A stretch of 36,691 nucleotides of DNA. Origin: an uncultured Lachnoanaerobaculum sp. (GTDB lineage Bacteria; Bacillota; Clostridia; Lachnospirales; Lachnospiraceae). How positions within the stretch are numbered: position 1 is the stretch's first letter; each line of letters begins with the position of its first letter. Below, one piece after another: positions 23,916 through 32,851 of the stretch. A model generated the notes under the pieces. The model was not told the DNA's origin and searched no databases. It saw only the letters and a list, made by a program, of their open reading frames with translations. The DNA lies in NCBI GenBank assembly GCA_937925515.1, contig CALALP010000063.1, positions 1 through 36,691 on the forward strand, given 5' to 3'. Made by a program: the position numbers and the translations under genes.

Positions 23916-26900
23916 CTAATACCCTCTCATATCCATTCCATGTATAGCAAATCACTGAAACGATCTGTGAGTCCTGTGGTCTTGAAAGCTCGGCAATCTT
24001 AATTCCTTTTACTGTTTCAAAGCAGCCCCATAATGACTGGGAGTTCATGATATAATCAAAATCCAGCTTGTGTACAAGCTCAAACATACTGCTTATATTT
24101 TTATCATCTACCCCCGCAAATGCCTCATCCAAGGCAATGATTCTGGGATGGCTGTCTTCCTGTGCCTTTTTGTATTGTGCATTGACCGCTGCAAAAAGCG
24201 GAACATACATAGCCATGGCTTTTTCTCCTCCGCTGAAGCGGTTAAATGCGGCATTGGTCAAAAACTTTCTTTCACCTTCCCCACGCTTAAAATACATATG
24301 AAATTCAAACCATTTACGATAATCCAAAGCATCTCTGACAAGGTCCATATAATTGATTACATCCTGCTTTTCTTCCAGTTTAAGTTTTTCCATACGGATC
24401 CTGCTTCGAAAGTGCTCTGCAACCTTCTCAATGTCTTCCATAGTCAAAAGGCTATGGTCTCTTAGTAAAATTTGTTCAAGTTCTACAGTATCAAGCTCCA
24501 TATCATTTTCCGCCTTACATGGTTTCCAATCCAATGAAAAACTCAGTCCCATTGAAGTGTCCATCTCTTTCATAAGCTTTGACATATCTGCAACCCATTT
24601 TCTGCTTTCTGCAATTCTGTCTGTAAGTTGTCTGCTGATAGTCTGAGATAAAATATCCTCAAATAACTCCCTGTCCTTTTGTCTAATCAATAACTGAGTC
24701 TCATCAATTGCCTGTTTTATGATTTTGTAAAACTCTTCCAGATACACCTTTTTTCCGTTCCATGAGGAAACCACACGCACCCTCTTTCGTATTGTACCGG
24801 CTGCCGCCTCAATTTCCGTGGCAGACTCCGGCACTTCATCAAAACATTCTTCCAAAGCTGTTCCGTAATTGACCAAACTTCCGTTATGTCTTTGGTATAC
24901 CTGATGTAATGCCTGCAAAAGTTCTGTCGCCTCTCTGTTCTTATCACCTTCCCTAAGTAGCGACACAGCTTTTTTTGCACATTCAAAAAGCCCCTGCCCC
25001 TCTCTTTCAAATACCAGCTTAAGTGCCAGTTCTTCTTCAAAATATTTCCTCAGATAGCTTTCCACGGTTATCTTTTGCCTAAGACTTTCTTTTTGTTTCG
25101 GCTCCTCCTCAAGGATTATGTTACGCCTTTCCTCCAACCTTGCCAAATCTTTATTTAATTTGTCACACTCATTTGCAATCTCTTCCAATTCTTTATTAAG
25201 CTGTTTTAAGCGTTCGGCTTTTTTTGCAATTTCCGGACGCTTAAGGTACTCATCAAGCTTTTGAATTTGTATTCTACTCTCCTTTTCCTTGCTGCTCCAA
25301 CTGCGCTGTTCTAAAAAGGCATCGTCTGACAACTGTTCATTTTGAACAAACCTTTCATTTTCTACCCTAAGATATTCCTTCCTGCTCTTAAGTTTCAGCA
25401 GTATTTGCCTTATCTCCTGCCAAATGCGACCATAGTCTTGTGCCATATCTATAACTTCACTGTAAGCATCATAAGTTCTTCCGTAGGGGAAGGGCTTGCA
25501 TTTTTGAAGTACAGTCTGATATTGCATATCTTTTTTTAGTTGCAACTGCCTCTTTTGAACTTCTTTTTCCTGACATTCCTCAGATATTTTTTGCAACCTG
25601 TACTCACAGTCTTTTTCATATTCCAATGCGGTATTGATCATAGAAAAACCGGGAAGTTTTTGATATTCCTCCTGCAATTTTTCCAAGTGCTCCAATATAG
25701 CTTCAATCTCTTTTTCAGCAATTTTGATTGTCTCTTCAATATCAAGAATTCGCATTTCAAGTTCACGGATTTTCTCTTCTTTCTTTCTCTTTCTTGCCAA
25801 AGCCCCCACAAATTCCGCATTTTTAGTTTTATCAGCCCTTCCTGCAAGGATTCCCTGTCTAAAACCGCCATCCCTGCCAAGGTATATTCCCTGCTCCAAC
25901 TCTTTATCTTCAAAAATATTTCCAAGTATCCTCTCTACAGAGTCTTTTAGATTCCGATCCAATTCCTCACTTGCTTTTAACTTTGAAAAACCTGAATTTG
26001 CATTTTCTTTCACATATAAAACAGTATCTAAAAAATCAGGATGCTGCTTTGTAATATTTTCAAAATCATTCTTTGATACTACCAGTGCGTCTAAAATCCC
26101 CATACTTTCAAGCTGTGCTTCAAGTCTTGCACAATCCGCCTCAGAAAGCTCTGTTGAAAATTCCACGGTCTTATAAAAAGGCAGTGCCTTGATACCTTCT
26201 TCCTCCATTTTCTTTCTTGAAAGCTCCACACTCTCGCTTCGAAGCGGCTTTAGCTCCTCTGTATTTTTCAAATATGCAAGTTTTTCCTTTCCCTGTTCAA
26301 GTTCTTCATTTCTGAGCTTTTGCTGATACTCTAAATTGTTTTTTTGAACCAATATTTCATTGCGTTGCTGCTCATAATCGCTGCGTAAAAGTGCCTGTAC
26401 TTCTTCCGCATCTTTAAGCAAATGATACTCTCTTATCCTCTCCTCCAACTTTATAAGCAGTTTATTATCCGGTTTCCAGCAAAGACAGGTATCCTTAGCG
26501 GTATAAATATCCTCGATCCACTTATCTATACTTTTACCGACCTCTTCTTCTGCCAGCTCAAACTTTTGTAACTCTTTTTCTTTTTGAGTCTGAAGTATCT
26601 CAAGCTCTGCTGCCGCCTCATCATATTCTGCGGATGTCTTTTCATACTCCTGTATTTTGCTTTTACATTCCGTCAAGAGTTTTTTTAATAGATCAAGACT
26701 TTTTATAATTTCACCGCTTTTACTATCTTCTTCTTTTTCTATAATTCTAAGTGCCTCTTTATGCTGATCCCACTGCAAGGTCTCCTGACACTCCATAAGT
26801 TCGGATTTTTCTTTCTCTATATCCTGCTCTATTTGCTCTATATCCGACTTAATATTTTTTATTTGACGCTCTCCCAATAAGAGCATTTCTCTTAATCCCT

Positions 26901-27969
26901 CGATTTTTTGCTCCCAATATACAACCTTACCGGCAGCCTCTTCGTTATCTTCCTTTGCCTTTTTTAATTTGCTGTCTATCTCTTCAAGATTTGTATCTAA
27001 AAGCCCTGCTTTCTCAACATTTTTAAGCTTTTTTTGTTCTTCCAAATCAAATAAACGCTCTGTATTTATTTTCTGTTCTTCTTCTATCTTGATTCGGTTT
27101 TGCTCCTGCATATTAAGCCGGCTTTGTTCCGTTTCTATTCTTTGCTTAATTTCAATATATGCCTGTGCTTTTTTAGCAAGCATATATTGATTATATCTGA
27201 TATATTCATTTCTTATGATCTTTACATCATCAAAAGCCCGCTTTAAAATCTCCAAACTGTCCTGTATTTCATCCATCTTTTCCATGGCATCCACCATGGC
27301 TCTTAAATCTTCATCCGTCAAGATCTGCAAAGAGTCATTCAAAATCTCATATACTCTGGTAGGCTTAAATTCCTTGGAAAGTTTAGGAGCACGCACTTTC
27401 ACAAGTAATTTAATAAATTGCTCATACTGCTCTTCTTTTCTGAAGCCGAAAATATGCTTATTTACCGCCTTTTTATATTCGCTTTGATTTGTGGTAAAAA
27501 AATTGTCTTCTCCAAGCTCTGCTTTCATTTCCCTTTTATCTAAAGGAATTTTGGTTGAACCCAGCTCTTTGTAAAGTTTTAAATCATAACCTATTCTTCT
27601 TCCGTTTGATATAACAAATCCCCAAAATTCCATGGGTTTTCCTTTTTTGGCTCTTTGACCTATACCGATAGTGCAGTATTCCTCTCCTTTTTTAAATTCT
27701 AAGAATAGGTATCCTGTTGACTCTTCCTTCCCCTCATCTCCAAGAAAATAGTATTCCATCCTCCTGTCACTTGAACCGAAAGGATCTAACCTGCTCGGGG
27801 TGCGATCACCGTCCAATATAAAGGGGATAATGCTTTGGGTCGTAATGGATTTGCCTGATGCGTTTTATCCTCTGAGTAAAAGCTTACCATCTACAAATTC
27901 AAAATATTCTTCATCATATAACCAAAAATTCACAAATCCTATGCGGTTCATTTGAAATCGCTCTTTCAC
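23905..27969 (-). pseudogene. jetC: Wadjet SMC-like ATPase JetC (TIGR02680 type), interrupted by an in-frame TAA in Walker A
   Basis: This is the SMC-like motor subunit of type III Wadjet. The natural start is GTG 27969: it overlaps the jetB stop (GTGA), has GGAGG 9 nt upstream, and gives the expected opening KERFQMNRIGFVNFWLYDEE. The frame reads DGKLLLRG, then TAA (27865-27867), then NASGKSITTQSIIPFILDGD. Codon 35 of 1,354 is thus a stop inside the P-loop. Afterwards about 1,320 codons are open: a long coiled coil (about 240-1,050), signature FSGGEKAMAMY near 1,245, Walker B RIIALDEAFAGVDD near 1,272-1,285, and stop TAA at 23905-23907. A TTG at 27816 could restart translation but would omit the P-loop. 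The stop needs one base change from AAA or CAA. Alternatives are sequencing error or readthrough. Confidence 0.85.
27865..27867 (-). other. jetC: Premature TAA inside the Walker A of jetC
   Basis: On the minus strand the codons read GGA-TAA-AAC-GCA-TCA-GGC-AAA-TCC, that is G-stop-N-A-S-G-K-S. Both sides remain in the same frame and match the family, so this is a clean nonsense codon rather than a frameshift. TAA also serves as the genuine stop of this gene, so codon reassignment is unlikely. Confidence 0.9.
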
Positions 27970-29102
27970 TCTTCGCAACCTCCGTTAAAATCTTTTGGAT
28001 AGGATCCTGCCATTCTCCCCACAGAGGGAAATACTGCAATATGGTCTTCATAAACTCTAATCATCATCCAATTTTTCATATATTCAAATACATGCTCTAT
28101 AAGCAGCTCCTCTGTCATTTCACGATATTCCTTGCTCCATCCGCTGCTATGCTCCTTGCGACATGATAAGAGCATATCTGAAAACTGCTCCTTCGTTATA
28201 TTAATACATTCATTTTCCTGTTTTTTCAAACTTCCTTCAAAGACCTTTTCTTGTATCTTTGTACAAAGCAATAAAACAACTTCTGAAAGCATACTCTCTT
28301 TGGGATGAACCACACCGTAACAATCATCCTCCTCTAATGACAGACATGCCATGTTTTTGTATAAATCAAGAGTACCGCCCATGTTATCACCTATATGCTT
28401 TGCCACACGCTGACGCTGATTTTTTAAATACAAAGAGTCTGCATCTTCAACACTATCCCAATACATTGACGGACATAGGGCAAGTTGCCTGTATACCCTA
28501 TTAGTACGCATTGAGCCCCTATTTTCCAAGATTTCGTCAAAGTCCGATTTTTCAAAATCTTCAAAGGATTCAAAGCCCAGGATGTCAATTGTAAAGCTTG
28601 TGGCAAAGTACTTGGAATATCCGGTATTTTCATATAATACTTCCTGTCCGGACTCCAAACCGAAAGCCTCACTGCGCCCCTCGTATACCCTAAGCATATT
28701 TAACTTCTCTACATATTGTAAAACACGAACCAAAGATTTCCTTTGGGCAAAGGAGGTCCAATCTATGGATAGATATGACTTTAATTGCATTTCAACATAG
28801 TCTATAAGCTCCGATAAAAGAAATTGCTCCCCTTCCGCCCTGTCTTCAAGATACATAAGTACTGCACATAAAATACAATAGTCTCTAATCTCGGTAAACT
28901 CTCCTATCCCCATAAATACCTCGGCTTTAGAGGGTCTTTTTTCTAATTTCAACAAATTTTCCGTATGTATAAGTTTCCAGCCAAGCTGCTCTCTTATAAA
29001 CTTTTGAAAGTTGGGAATATCTCTTTTTACTTTATAATATAAGTCCTTATCCGTATCCTTACAGATCCAAAAATTCTCTAATAATGTTCTGAGTTCATTC
29101 AT
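27966..29102 (-). CDS. jetB: Wadjet protein JetB (DUF2398, type III)
   Basis: This 378-residue protein corresponds to the kite/winged-helix accessory subunit that joins the SMC motor. The N-terminal FQKFIREQLGWKLIHTENLLKLEKRP is the DUF2398/TIGR02678 signature. FTEIRDYCILCAVLMYLEDR and TSFAQRKSLVRVLQYVEKLNMLRVYEG follow as in the family. It begins with ATGA overlapping the jetA stop and ends TGA overlapping the jetC GTG start, so all three are made together. No defects are seen. Confidence 0.87.
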   Translation of the reverse strand: MNELRTLLENFWICKDTDKDLYYKVKRDIPNFQKFIREQLGWKLIHTENLLKLEKRPSKAEVFMGIGEFTEIRDYCILCAVLMYLEDRAEGEQFLLSELIDYVEMQLKSYLSIDWTSFAQRKSLVRVLQYVEKLNMLRVYEGRSEAFGLESGQEVLYENTGYSKYFATSFTIDILGFESFEDFEKSDFDEILENRGSMRTNRVYRQLALCPSMYWDSVEDADSLYLKNQRQRVAKHIGDNMGGTLDLYKNMACLSLEEDDCYGVVHPKESMLSEVVLLLCTKIQEKVFEGSLKKQENECINITKEQFSDMLLSCRKEHSSGWSKEYREMTEELLIEHVFEYMKNWMMIRVYEDHIAVFPSVGRMAGSYPKDFNGGCEE

Positions 29103-30595
29103 AAAGTTTTAAACTCCAATACAAATGCCGGCATAATCAAATCTCCGTCTTCGCATTTTAACACACACTCTTCCTTAGACTTTGTCAAATGATATTCCTG
29201 CCCATATTCTGTTCTTCCTATTTTCATAGAATTCATATTAGCCCGAGTGATCCATTGCAAAAATATGATCCTTGTTTCTTCCGAAATAACCTCTTCTATT
29301 TCTGAAAATGTTATCTTATTATCCTTGATATAATACATAACTATGTCTTTTTGCCTTTTTATTTTTTGCAGATATTGCTCTCTTTGTATATGTTTTTCTA
29401 TGGACTTATCACTAAATCCTCTTTTATCTTTTTTCTCACGATAAGATCTGGTGTGGGGTTTTAAAAGAAAATTTGCCGCTTCCTCATTGTAGATACTATC
29501 ATTTATACCATTTGCATCACGAGGTTTCAATATCTTAAAATGTTGGATTTTTTGTGCTCCAAAAACATGAGCCGACAGTTTATGTGCCTCTTCCAAATCT
29601 TCACACTTTAAAAACAGCTCCAAAAACTTACGGTAATCATCCTTTCTGCTGATTCCTCCGTTTTGCAACTGAACGATCAAGGCTGCATTTTGAATAATCT
29701 TTCTTATTACATCATTGGTGATTTTAAGAACCTTCTTGCACTCACACTCATTTTCAGAAGAATCTATGAACCAGTTTTTTAAAGAGTTCCATTTTCCAAC
29801 TACATTTTCCCGTATGCCGGGCTCTGCATTTCCATTCAGTTGTAACAGTGCATGGGGAATGTCCAGCTCGCTTTGTATCACCTTTTCAATAATATCTGAC
29901 TCTATCACCAAAATATTGCTGCTTAAAATCTGCTCAATTCTTTTTGAATGTCGCTGTAATTCCTGCACGAATTCATTTAAATACTTGATAAATTTATCCT
30001 TATGCAGCACAAACTCCACCGACTTCATAAGCTGCTCTGTTTTTCCGGAATAAAAATCTCTAAGATAGTCCTGATAGCTCTGATTCAGTCTCTTAAAGTC
30101 CTCCTGAATCATACCCCACCACTCATTAATTTCTTTATTGCTTCTATTCTTTATTTCCTGTGCCCTTTGAAGGCTCTTTTCCAATCGTACAAAAAAATTC
30201 GTAGATAAATTCCCCGATTCTACAAAGATATTTTCTAATCGTACGGTAAGACGCTCAATCTCCACCGCATACTCTGACATAGTGTATCTATATTGCTTAT
30301 TCTTATAATCGGCAATAGTATAGACCCTTCCCGGATCCTGTATCGGAGTAAGATTTTTCCACTTGACTAAAGCCTCCAAGTCCGCTAACAACTGCTCCAT
30401 TGTATAATCAGCAAATTTTTCATCCTGTTTAAGCAGCATGAAAATATCTTCTTTATATAACTGAAAATGCATCTTTTCATATTCACGGTAAAAGCAGCGC
30501 ATAATCTTTCTATATGTAGGTGCGTTCGGTACGGACAAATACGATGTCTCATTGATCGGTTCAAAAAATTCCATTTTATTTACAGATATTTCCAT
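29099..30595 (-). CDS. jetA: Wadjet protein JetA (DUF2397, type III)
   Basis: This 498-residue protein corresponds to the kleisin-like subunit of the Wadjet complex. The opening SYLSVPNAPTYRKIMRCFYR, then QLLADLEALVKWKNLTPIQDPG and VYTIADYKNKQYRYTMSEYAVEIE, match the DUF2397/TIGR02677 N-terminal winged-helix region. A helical middle (about 130-250) and a DUF2397 C-terminal domain with HFKILKPRDANGINDSIY follow. ATG 30595 is chosen for GGGGAC 6 nt upstream; the open frame extends 22 codons further without a ribosome site. It is the first core gene, about 110 nt after the Cys-rich protein. Confidence 0.88.
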   Translation of the reverse strand: MEISVNKMEFFEPINETSYLSVPNAPTYRKIMRCFYREYEKMHFQLYKEDIFMLLKQDEKFADYTMEQLLADLEALVKWKNLTPIQDPGRVYTIADYKNKQYRYTMSEYAVEIERLTVRLENIFVESGNLSTNFFVRLEKSLQRAQEIKNRSNKEINEWWGMIQEDFKRLNQSYQDYLRDFYSGKTEQLMKSVEFVLHKDKFIKYLNEFVQELQRHSKRIEQILSSNILVIESDIIEKVIQSELDIPHALLQLNGNAEPGIRENVVGKWNSLKNWFIDSSENECECKKVLKITNDVIRKIIQNAALIVQLQNGGISRKDDYRKFLELFLKCEDLEEAHKLSAHVFGAQKIQHFKILKPRDANGINDSIYNEEAANFLLKPHTRSYREKKDKRGFSDKSIEKHIQREQYLQKIKRQKDIVMYYIKDNKITFSEIEEVISEETRIIFLQWITRANMNSMKIGRTEYGQEYHLTKSKEECVLKCEDGDLIMPAFVLEFKTL

Positions 30596-30706
30596 AACAC
30601 TGTCCCCAATTCTTACAAAATTGTATTTTTTTCCGGCTTGTTTTTTCCATATTAATAGCACTTTTATTAAAATACCTGTATTACAGTTTCAAGATATTTT
30701 ATATAA

Positions 30707-31153
30707 CTATAAGCCATCCCTCTCCCTCATGTACTTTTCAACTTCCTTTTCTTCAAGTTTTCTCACCTGTGTATTCTCATATTCCTTATATTCTTTTACG
30801 GCAAAGACAGGCTGCATAGTCTTACAGATTTTTCCTTTATTCTTTTTTAAGTATGATTTCATATCCTCATTATCAGTAAAAATTTTATATGCCAACCTTC
30901 CTTTTTCACTTTCAATTTCATAAATACCGCATGACTTTTTCATACTGTAGTCGGCACTGCGCAAGTATAGTTTTGCTATTTCCAAAGATTTGAAAGGAAA
31001 GTTCCACCTTTGTAATTTTCTTACAGGCTCTACTTCTATACAAATACAGCGTACGCAAGTTCCGCAAATATACTGAGTGTGGTTTTTTAGGCACTCTGAA
31101 GGATTTAATAAAGGAATTACCCTATTGTTGCCTGAGTAGCATTCTTCACACAT
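30707..31153 (-). CDS. Small Cys-rich, probably zinc-binding protein of unknown function
   Basis: This 148-residue protein has an N-terminal cysteine cluster: C2-x-x-C5, C21, C30-x-x-C33, C36 and C38. These could form a zinc ribbon. The rest (NFPFKSLEIAKLYLRSADYS; GIYEIESEKGRLAYKIF) is a conserved-looking alpha/beta region, with a charged helical tail. I believe homologues are hypothetical proteins of Clostridia, but I cannot assign a domain. It lies between the HIRAN-like gene and jetA, on the same strand with short gaps. It may travel with the Wadjet genes or merely sit in the island. Confidence 0.6.
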   Translation of the reverse strand: MCEECYSGNNRVIPLLNPSECLKNHTQYICGTCVRCICIEVEPVRKLQRWNFPFKSLEIAKLYLRSADYSMKKSCGIYEIESEKGRLAYKIFTDNEDMKSYLKKNKGKICKTMQPVFAVKEYKEYENTQVRKLEEKEVEKYMRERDGL

Positions 31154-31200
31154 TTTATGTACCGCCTTTCTTCATATATTTTTGATTATACAAATCTCTA

Positions 31201-31506
31201 TTATTCCAAACCGTCATCAATGATCTTACATACCGCCATTTTCTCAAATACAAATAAGACTTTACCCTTTGCCGTATCTCCTATTTTATCATATAACCTT
31301 CCGGCACTCATTGACTCACCCTTTACAGTGTAGGGGCTATTTGCCACATAACCGCATTCGCCAAGTCCTTTTACACTTACTTTAATTGCTTCTTTATCAT
31401 ACTCATTATCAAGTTCTTTTTCCAACTTAACTATCAATCCCTTTTCCATAAATTCACTTCCGAAATAATGATTACAACCTGTTATTGTGAAATACATCTC
31501 ATCCAT
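31201..31506 (-). CDS. HIRAN-like domain protein
   Basis: This 101-residue single-domain protein has ITGCNHYFGSEFMEKGLIVKL, then KELDNEYDKEAIKVSVKGLG and ECGYVANSPYTV. This follows the HIRAN pattern (G-x-x-[HY]-[YF], E-x-x-N-x-[YH]-D-x-x-A-I-x-V, G-Y-[VI]). HIRAN domains bind DNA ends or single strands and occur in DNA-repair proteins and phage or defence contexts. GGAGGA precedes ATG 31506. It is the first gene downstream of the WYL regulator and of a candidate promoter and palindrome. Confidence 0.72.
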   Translation of the reverse strand: MDEMYFTITGCNHYFGSEFMEKGLIVKLEKELDNEYDKEAIKVSVKGLGECGYVANSPYTVKGESMSAGRLYDKIGDTAKGKVLFVFEKMAVCKIIDDGLE

Positions 31507-31561
31507 ACTTAGTCCTCCGTTTTAACAGTGCTTTTTTATAAACTCCTCTTTACATAAACGC

Positions 31562-31579
31562 TATTTTCATATGAAAATA
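31562..31579. promoter_or_regulatory. Perfect 18-bp palindrome TATTTTCATATGAAAATA, candidate operator
   Basis: TATTTTCAT (31562-31570) is the exact reverse complement of ATGAAAATA (31571-31579). It lies in the gap between the WYL regulator and the HIRAN-like gene, in the predicted leader of the HIRAN-Cys-jet transcript. A perfect palindrome this long, beside a regulator gene, suggests a protein-binding site. Binding by the WYL protein is only inferred. Confidence 0.5.
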
Positions 31580-31608
31580 AAAACCTAAAAACATCTTTGT
31601 AAGTTCTC

Positions 31609-31637
31609 ATTATACAGATCAAGCTGTCCAATAAACA
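31609..31637 (-). promoter_or_regulatory. Candidate promoter for the HIRAN-Cys-jetABCD transcript
   Basis: On the minus strand, TGTTTA (31637-31632), a 17-nt spacer and consensus TATAAT (31614-31609) precede the HIRAN-like gene by about 100 nt. The -10 is perfect and the -35 weak, which suits an activator- or repressor-controlled promoter. Confidence 0.45.
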
Positions 31638-31664
31638 CACCTCGCAACATGAATTTATGTTCTT

Positions 31665-32657
31665 TTACATCTTATATTGTTTTACAAGTCTTTCAATTTC
31701 CGTCTTCATCATATCCACCACACTTTTAGGGGAGGTAATTACAACTCCTTCACCAAGTCCTATGACCCATGCAAGAAATTGCTTGCTTATCGCCACTTCA
31801 ACATTTGCAACAAATTTTTTATTATCTATAGGGATTATCGTAACATCTTTCCCGAAACGATCAATTATCACTCCTGCAAAAGAATTTTCACATTCAAGAC
31901 TTACTCTTTCTTCCTTACCTGCATACATTCCGAATATTTTTCTTGTATATATTGCCATATCAAATGATTTGAATGTCTGTCTTCCCTCTCTCTTTTTATC
32001 ATTTGATTTGATATTAAGCATTTTATCAACCCTGAAGTGTTTTATAATTTTCTCATCGGCATCATAGGCTATCAGATAATAGTTTTCATCATCCCATGAC
32101 AATGACCAAGGGCTTACCTCGTACAAAGCTCCGTTATGTCTAAGTTTCATCTTTTTATTAACATCCCACTGAAAATACTGAAATGTTATTTTCGAATTCT
32201 TTGCTATAGCGGTGTGTATCCTGTCCACATTATAGTAAATACTTTCATTCATGGTCTTTACACGCCCCGCTACAAAAACCTGTCTATGTAACTTGGATGC
32301 CTCATACTTGCTGGCAAGTCCTTCTATCTTTTTTATAAGTTCATTTGATTTTTTTACGGTTATAAATTTTGATGATTGCACCGAGTCTACCAAAAGTTTC
32401 AGTTCCGCAAGTTCAAATTGTCTGTTTCCTACATGGTAAGAGTAGGTTCTGCCCTCTTGAGTACCTATTATATCAAGTCCGTATAACCTCAAATTTTCTA
32501 TATCGCTATACAGACTTTTTCGCTCCGCACTTATGTCGTACGCCTTCAATGCATCAATAATCTCAGGCATGGTAATACTATGCTGCTCATCAGTAAGCTC
32601 CGATAAAATCTTCATAAGGTATATTAATTTTAACTTCTGATTTGATGACTTTGCCAT
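31665..32657 (-). CDS. WYL-domain transcriptional regulator
   Basis: This 330-residue protein has an N-terminal winged helix (SNQKLKLIYLMKILSELTDE, then MPEIIDALKAYDISAERKSLYSDIENLRLYG). A WYL domain near 140-220 follows (KITFQYFQWDVNKKMKLRHNGALYEVSPWSLSWDDENYYLIAYD), then a WCX-like C-terminal region (VSLECENSFAGVIIDRFG). WYL regulators often control defence genes and sense nucleic acids or nucleotides. ATG 32657 is preferred because GGAGG lies 5 nt upstream; the frame could extend eight codons. It heads the Wadjet region on the same strand. Confidence 0.9.
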   Translation of the reverse strand: MAKSSNQKLKLIYLMKILSELTDEQHSITMPEIIDALKAYDISAERKSLYSDIENLRLYGLDIIGTQEGRTYSYHVGNRQFELAELKLLVDSVQSSKFITVKKSNELIKKIEGLASKYEASKLHRQVFVAGRVKTMNESIYYNVDRIHTAIAKNSKITFQYFQWDVNKKMKLRHNGALYEVSPWSLSWDDENYYLIAYDADEKIIKHFRVDKMLNIKSNDKKREGRQTFKSFDMAIYTRKIFGMYAGKEERVSLECENSFAGVIIDRFGKDVTIIPIDNKKFVANVEVAISKQFLAWVIGLGEGVVITSPKSVVDMMKTEIERLVKQYKM

Positions 32658-32763
32658 AGACTCCTCCACTTTAAGCCCCAATCAGGGACTGCTTATCTGT
32701 CGGTTTAATCAATTAACAGTATAGCAAATACTTATACTTAATAACAGAAAAAAAAATTTTATC

Positions 32764-32791
32764 TTGAAATTTATTTTTTTTCTGTTATAAT
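32764..32791 (+). promoter_or_regulatory. Promoter of the liv transporter operon
   Basis: TTGAAA (32764-32769), a 16-nt T-rich spacer and a perfect TATAAT (32786-32791) lie about 60 nt before the livJ start. The gap is shared with the divergent WYL regulator. Confidence 0.65.
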
Positions 32792-32851
32792 ATCCTTTGT
32801 ATTTTCTAAAAAGACAGTTGTATATGTATGACGGACAGAGAGGTATGTATT

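Noticed and set aside
24068..27487. Many plus-strand open frames of 70-150 codons opposite jetC
   Set aside because: They are antisense shadows of a long coiled-coil gene: rich in Ser/Phe/Leu, without ribosome sites or family resemblance.
27865..27867. Selenocysteine, pyrrolysine or codon reassignment to explain the jetC stop
   Set aside because: The codon is TAA, not TGA or TAG, and TAA ends jetC itself and other genes here.
22602..30595. Type I or type II Wadjet, or an MksBEF/RecF-like condensin
   Set aside because: JetA, JetB and JetD follow the DUF2397, DUF2398 and DUF2399 patterns rather than DUF3375/DUF4194 or DUF5716/DUF6063, and the four-gene order with a Toprim-like JetD fits type III.
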